Source of the DNA: Ariolimax columbianus
Lineage: Eukaryota; Mollusca; Gastropoda; Stylommatophora; Arionidae
Reading direction: 5' to 3'
Assembly (NCBI GenBank): GCA_036924085.1
Contig: JAVGWX010000011.1
Location: 39,790,970 to 39,854,969 of the forward strand
Length of the DNA stretch: 64,000 nucleotides
Positions 62,621-64,000 of this stretch are shown here, piece after piece. The notes beneath the pieces were generated by a model, which made no database searches, was not told where the DNA came from, and worked only from the letters and a program-made list of their open reading frames with translations. The position numbers were made by a program, and so were the translations under genes. Positions within the stretch are counted from its first letter, which is position 1. Every line of letters starts with the position of its first letter.

Positions 62621-63240
62621 ATCAAGGGCTGGAGAAGGTTAATTATAGTCCATCTTTTAATTCATGAACAAGGTCCAAAGCAATTTTCTACTAAACTGCC
62701 TGTCAGATGCAAATGAGTTTTCTCATACAGCCTTAGAATATCCATGACGCTAAAACATTGATATTATTTAGATAATAGATGTTAAGACATGTTCACATCA
62801 GTGAATTCTTTTGATCTTTTAGGACCATTGCAAAGAAGACACATTAAATTAAAGATTTTATCGTACGCAGTTGAATTTCTGAGAATTTTGTTCATAAGCG
62901 TATCTCCTTAATGTCTTGATAGATCAATTTATTGTTTGTGTTGCTTTTATGTACAATCGTGATAATGGCACCAATATGCAACAGTACAGCCTTTCGGTCA
63001 CCATTAGATCTCCAAGGTTGTATCAACTTGCGTAGCTAATTTTATGTTGTGTAACGCATTTGAATTTTGAAATGTATTTATTGTCATTTTATGTACAATT
63101 AATTGTTTTGATAAACATATGCTAATTCATCCAAGTCTGCTAATCAGTATGTCCACAAAAGATGATATTAATCATCTGAATCTGTCGATTCAAAGAGGTT
63201 GATAATTGTTACTGGCTGGACAAATTGTAATTCATCTCGT
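62621..63240. other. CCDC174 intron, unassigned
   Basis: A+T-rich; nothing recognised. Confidence 0.4.
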
Positions 63241-63245
63241 TGCCA

Positions 63246-63551
63246 TTACTGTTCTTCTTCCCGAAGCACATGTTCAACACACTTCTTCCACAACTGAATG
63301 TCTATTTTTGAAAGATACTCACATGTCAACACTTCAACATTACACATGTTAAATGTCCTGTTCTGTTCGGTAACTTGTCCTTTGACTTTAGCCCACACAA
63401 GCTCTAATGTTAATTTTAGTTTCCGGAGAGTAACAAGTTGATTTTTCGTCAACAGTTTCAACATCTCCCATTTTATGACATCTCTGTCAAAATCATAAAC
63501 TTTCTTTTTTCCTTGCATGCTTGATATGAGTTCACTCTGAGTCCTGTCCAA
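63246..63551 (-). pseudogene. DDE_3 (Tc1/mariner-type) transposase C-terminus
   Basis: An open minus-strand frame of 101 codons. ELVWAKVKGQVTEQNRTFNM and LSKIDIQLWKKCVEHVLREE match the C-terminal part of the invertebrate DDE_3 transposase family, where the last catalytic acid sits in NP(I/L)ELVW. The expected LPPYHPxLNP just upstream is replaced by a shifted frame (LRKLKLTLELVW), so the copy is broken there. The rest of the gene is missing. Confidence 0.65.
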
Positions 63552-63833
63552 TTCAATGGTAATAAAGCTGATCTATCCACACCAAACGCCAATTGTGTTC
63601 GTTTCTCTGCGTCATGAATATCACAATATAAATTACCCATCTTAGATTCCCTGCAGAAGCGCTGTTATAGTAAAATGGTAACCTTCTGCATTGTTATAAA
63701 TATACACTTCAAACTGAAACTTTGAAATTGATATCAATGTCAGTTTTAAAAAGCAACTATATGCCACAATAACCACACCTCAAACTATTAATGTGTATTG
63801 ATTGGCATCTTGTCAGTCTCGAGAGACAATGAA

Positions 63834-64000
63834 CTTCACACTAGAGAGAGGGCAGTCAGTTGTTGGTTTTGCTTTTGCCGCAAACGTTTGTAGTCTGCAA
63901 CTTGACACATCTTGTCTTCCCCTGCTTGCAGACCAACACACAAAGCCTGCCTCCAGCCAGGTCTGTCTTTGGCAAGTTCCTGAAGTGCAGGTGTTCATAT
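63834..64000 (-). mobile_element. RTi LINE C-terminus at the right edge
   Basis: The minus frame from the edge reads PALQELAKDRPGWRQALCVG, LQAGEDKMCQVADYKRLRQK, QNQQLTALSLV-stop (near 63834). The LAKDRPxWR motif is the usual end of an RTE/CFDP2-like LINE ORF. A different frame here is also open but lacks this motif. Confidence 0.65.

Noticed and set aside
63813..63998. Cys-rich minus-strand frame (CTSGTCQRQTWLEAGFVCWS)
   Set aside because: A shifted frame of the same strand reads ELAKDRPGWRQALCVG, the known end of a LINE RT ORF, so this is an out-of-frame shadow.

Overview
This window is animal nuclear DNA. It has split genes with GT-AG introns, roughly 60% A+T, microsatellites, tRNA-derived SINEs, mariner relics and a very high load of non-LTR retrotransposons. 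The host proteins are ordinary metazoan ones. The mix of APE/RNase H LINEs and many SINE families suggests a lophotrochozoan, perhaps a mollusc; that taxonomic guess is inference only.

Three host genes can be supported. (1) ASCC3, minus strand: the first three coding exons (9243-9006, 5807-5583, 1337-973) join in frame and match the N-terminus of the activating signal cointegrator 1 complex helicase; the rest lies off the left edge. (2) A Tctex-type dynein light chain (DYNLT1/3-like), plus strand: a complete 113-residue protein from four exons (16994-17020, 40433-40598, 42015-42092, 44867-44937), with a 23.4 kb first intron full of transposons. (3) CCDC174, minus strand: the terminal coding exon (55320-54092), recognised by a conserved block around EFAPPSAYF and carrying a long Q/Y-rich C-terminus; the rest lies off the right edge. 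ASCC3 and DYNLT are divergent; DYNLT and CCDC174 are convergent.

Everything else is intronic or intergenic and mostly mobile DNA. The labels are mine. RH1-RH7 are LINEs with RNase H or the zinc-knuckle-like C-terminus of that group, several with a (GAA)n tail. RTa-RTi are LINEs recognised from reverse transcriptase fragments. CRh is a CR1-like LINE ending in a palindromic hairpin. SINE-A and SINE-B share a central domain; SINE-C, D and E are tRNA-derived. Rep-R is a retroposon of about 365 bp. The best-preserved element is the 4.4 kb RH1 copy at 55873-60307 (endonuclease, reverse transcriptase, RNase H). It carries two in-frame tandem duplications, two frameshifts and two nonsense codons. It sits inside an older CRh copy between perfect 12-bp target-site duplications.

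The most interesting signals are: recurrent 12-bp target duplications in unrelated families; a nested, twin-primed RH1 insertion inside the tail of another RH1 copy; the domain shared by SINE-A and SINE-B, with a minisatellite growing inside SINE-B; a conserved 3' hairpin on CRh; and tandem arrays hard against ASCC3 coding exon 1 and DYNLT exon 2. I found no new multi-gene system, CRISPR array, tRNA gene cluster or bacterial-type operon.
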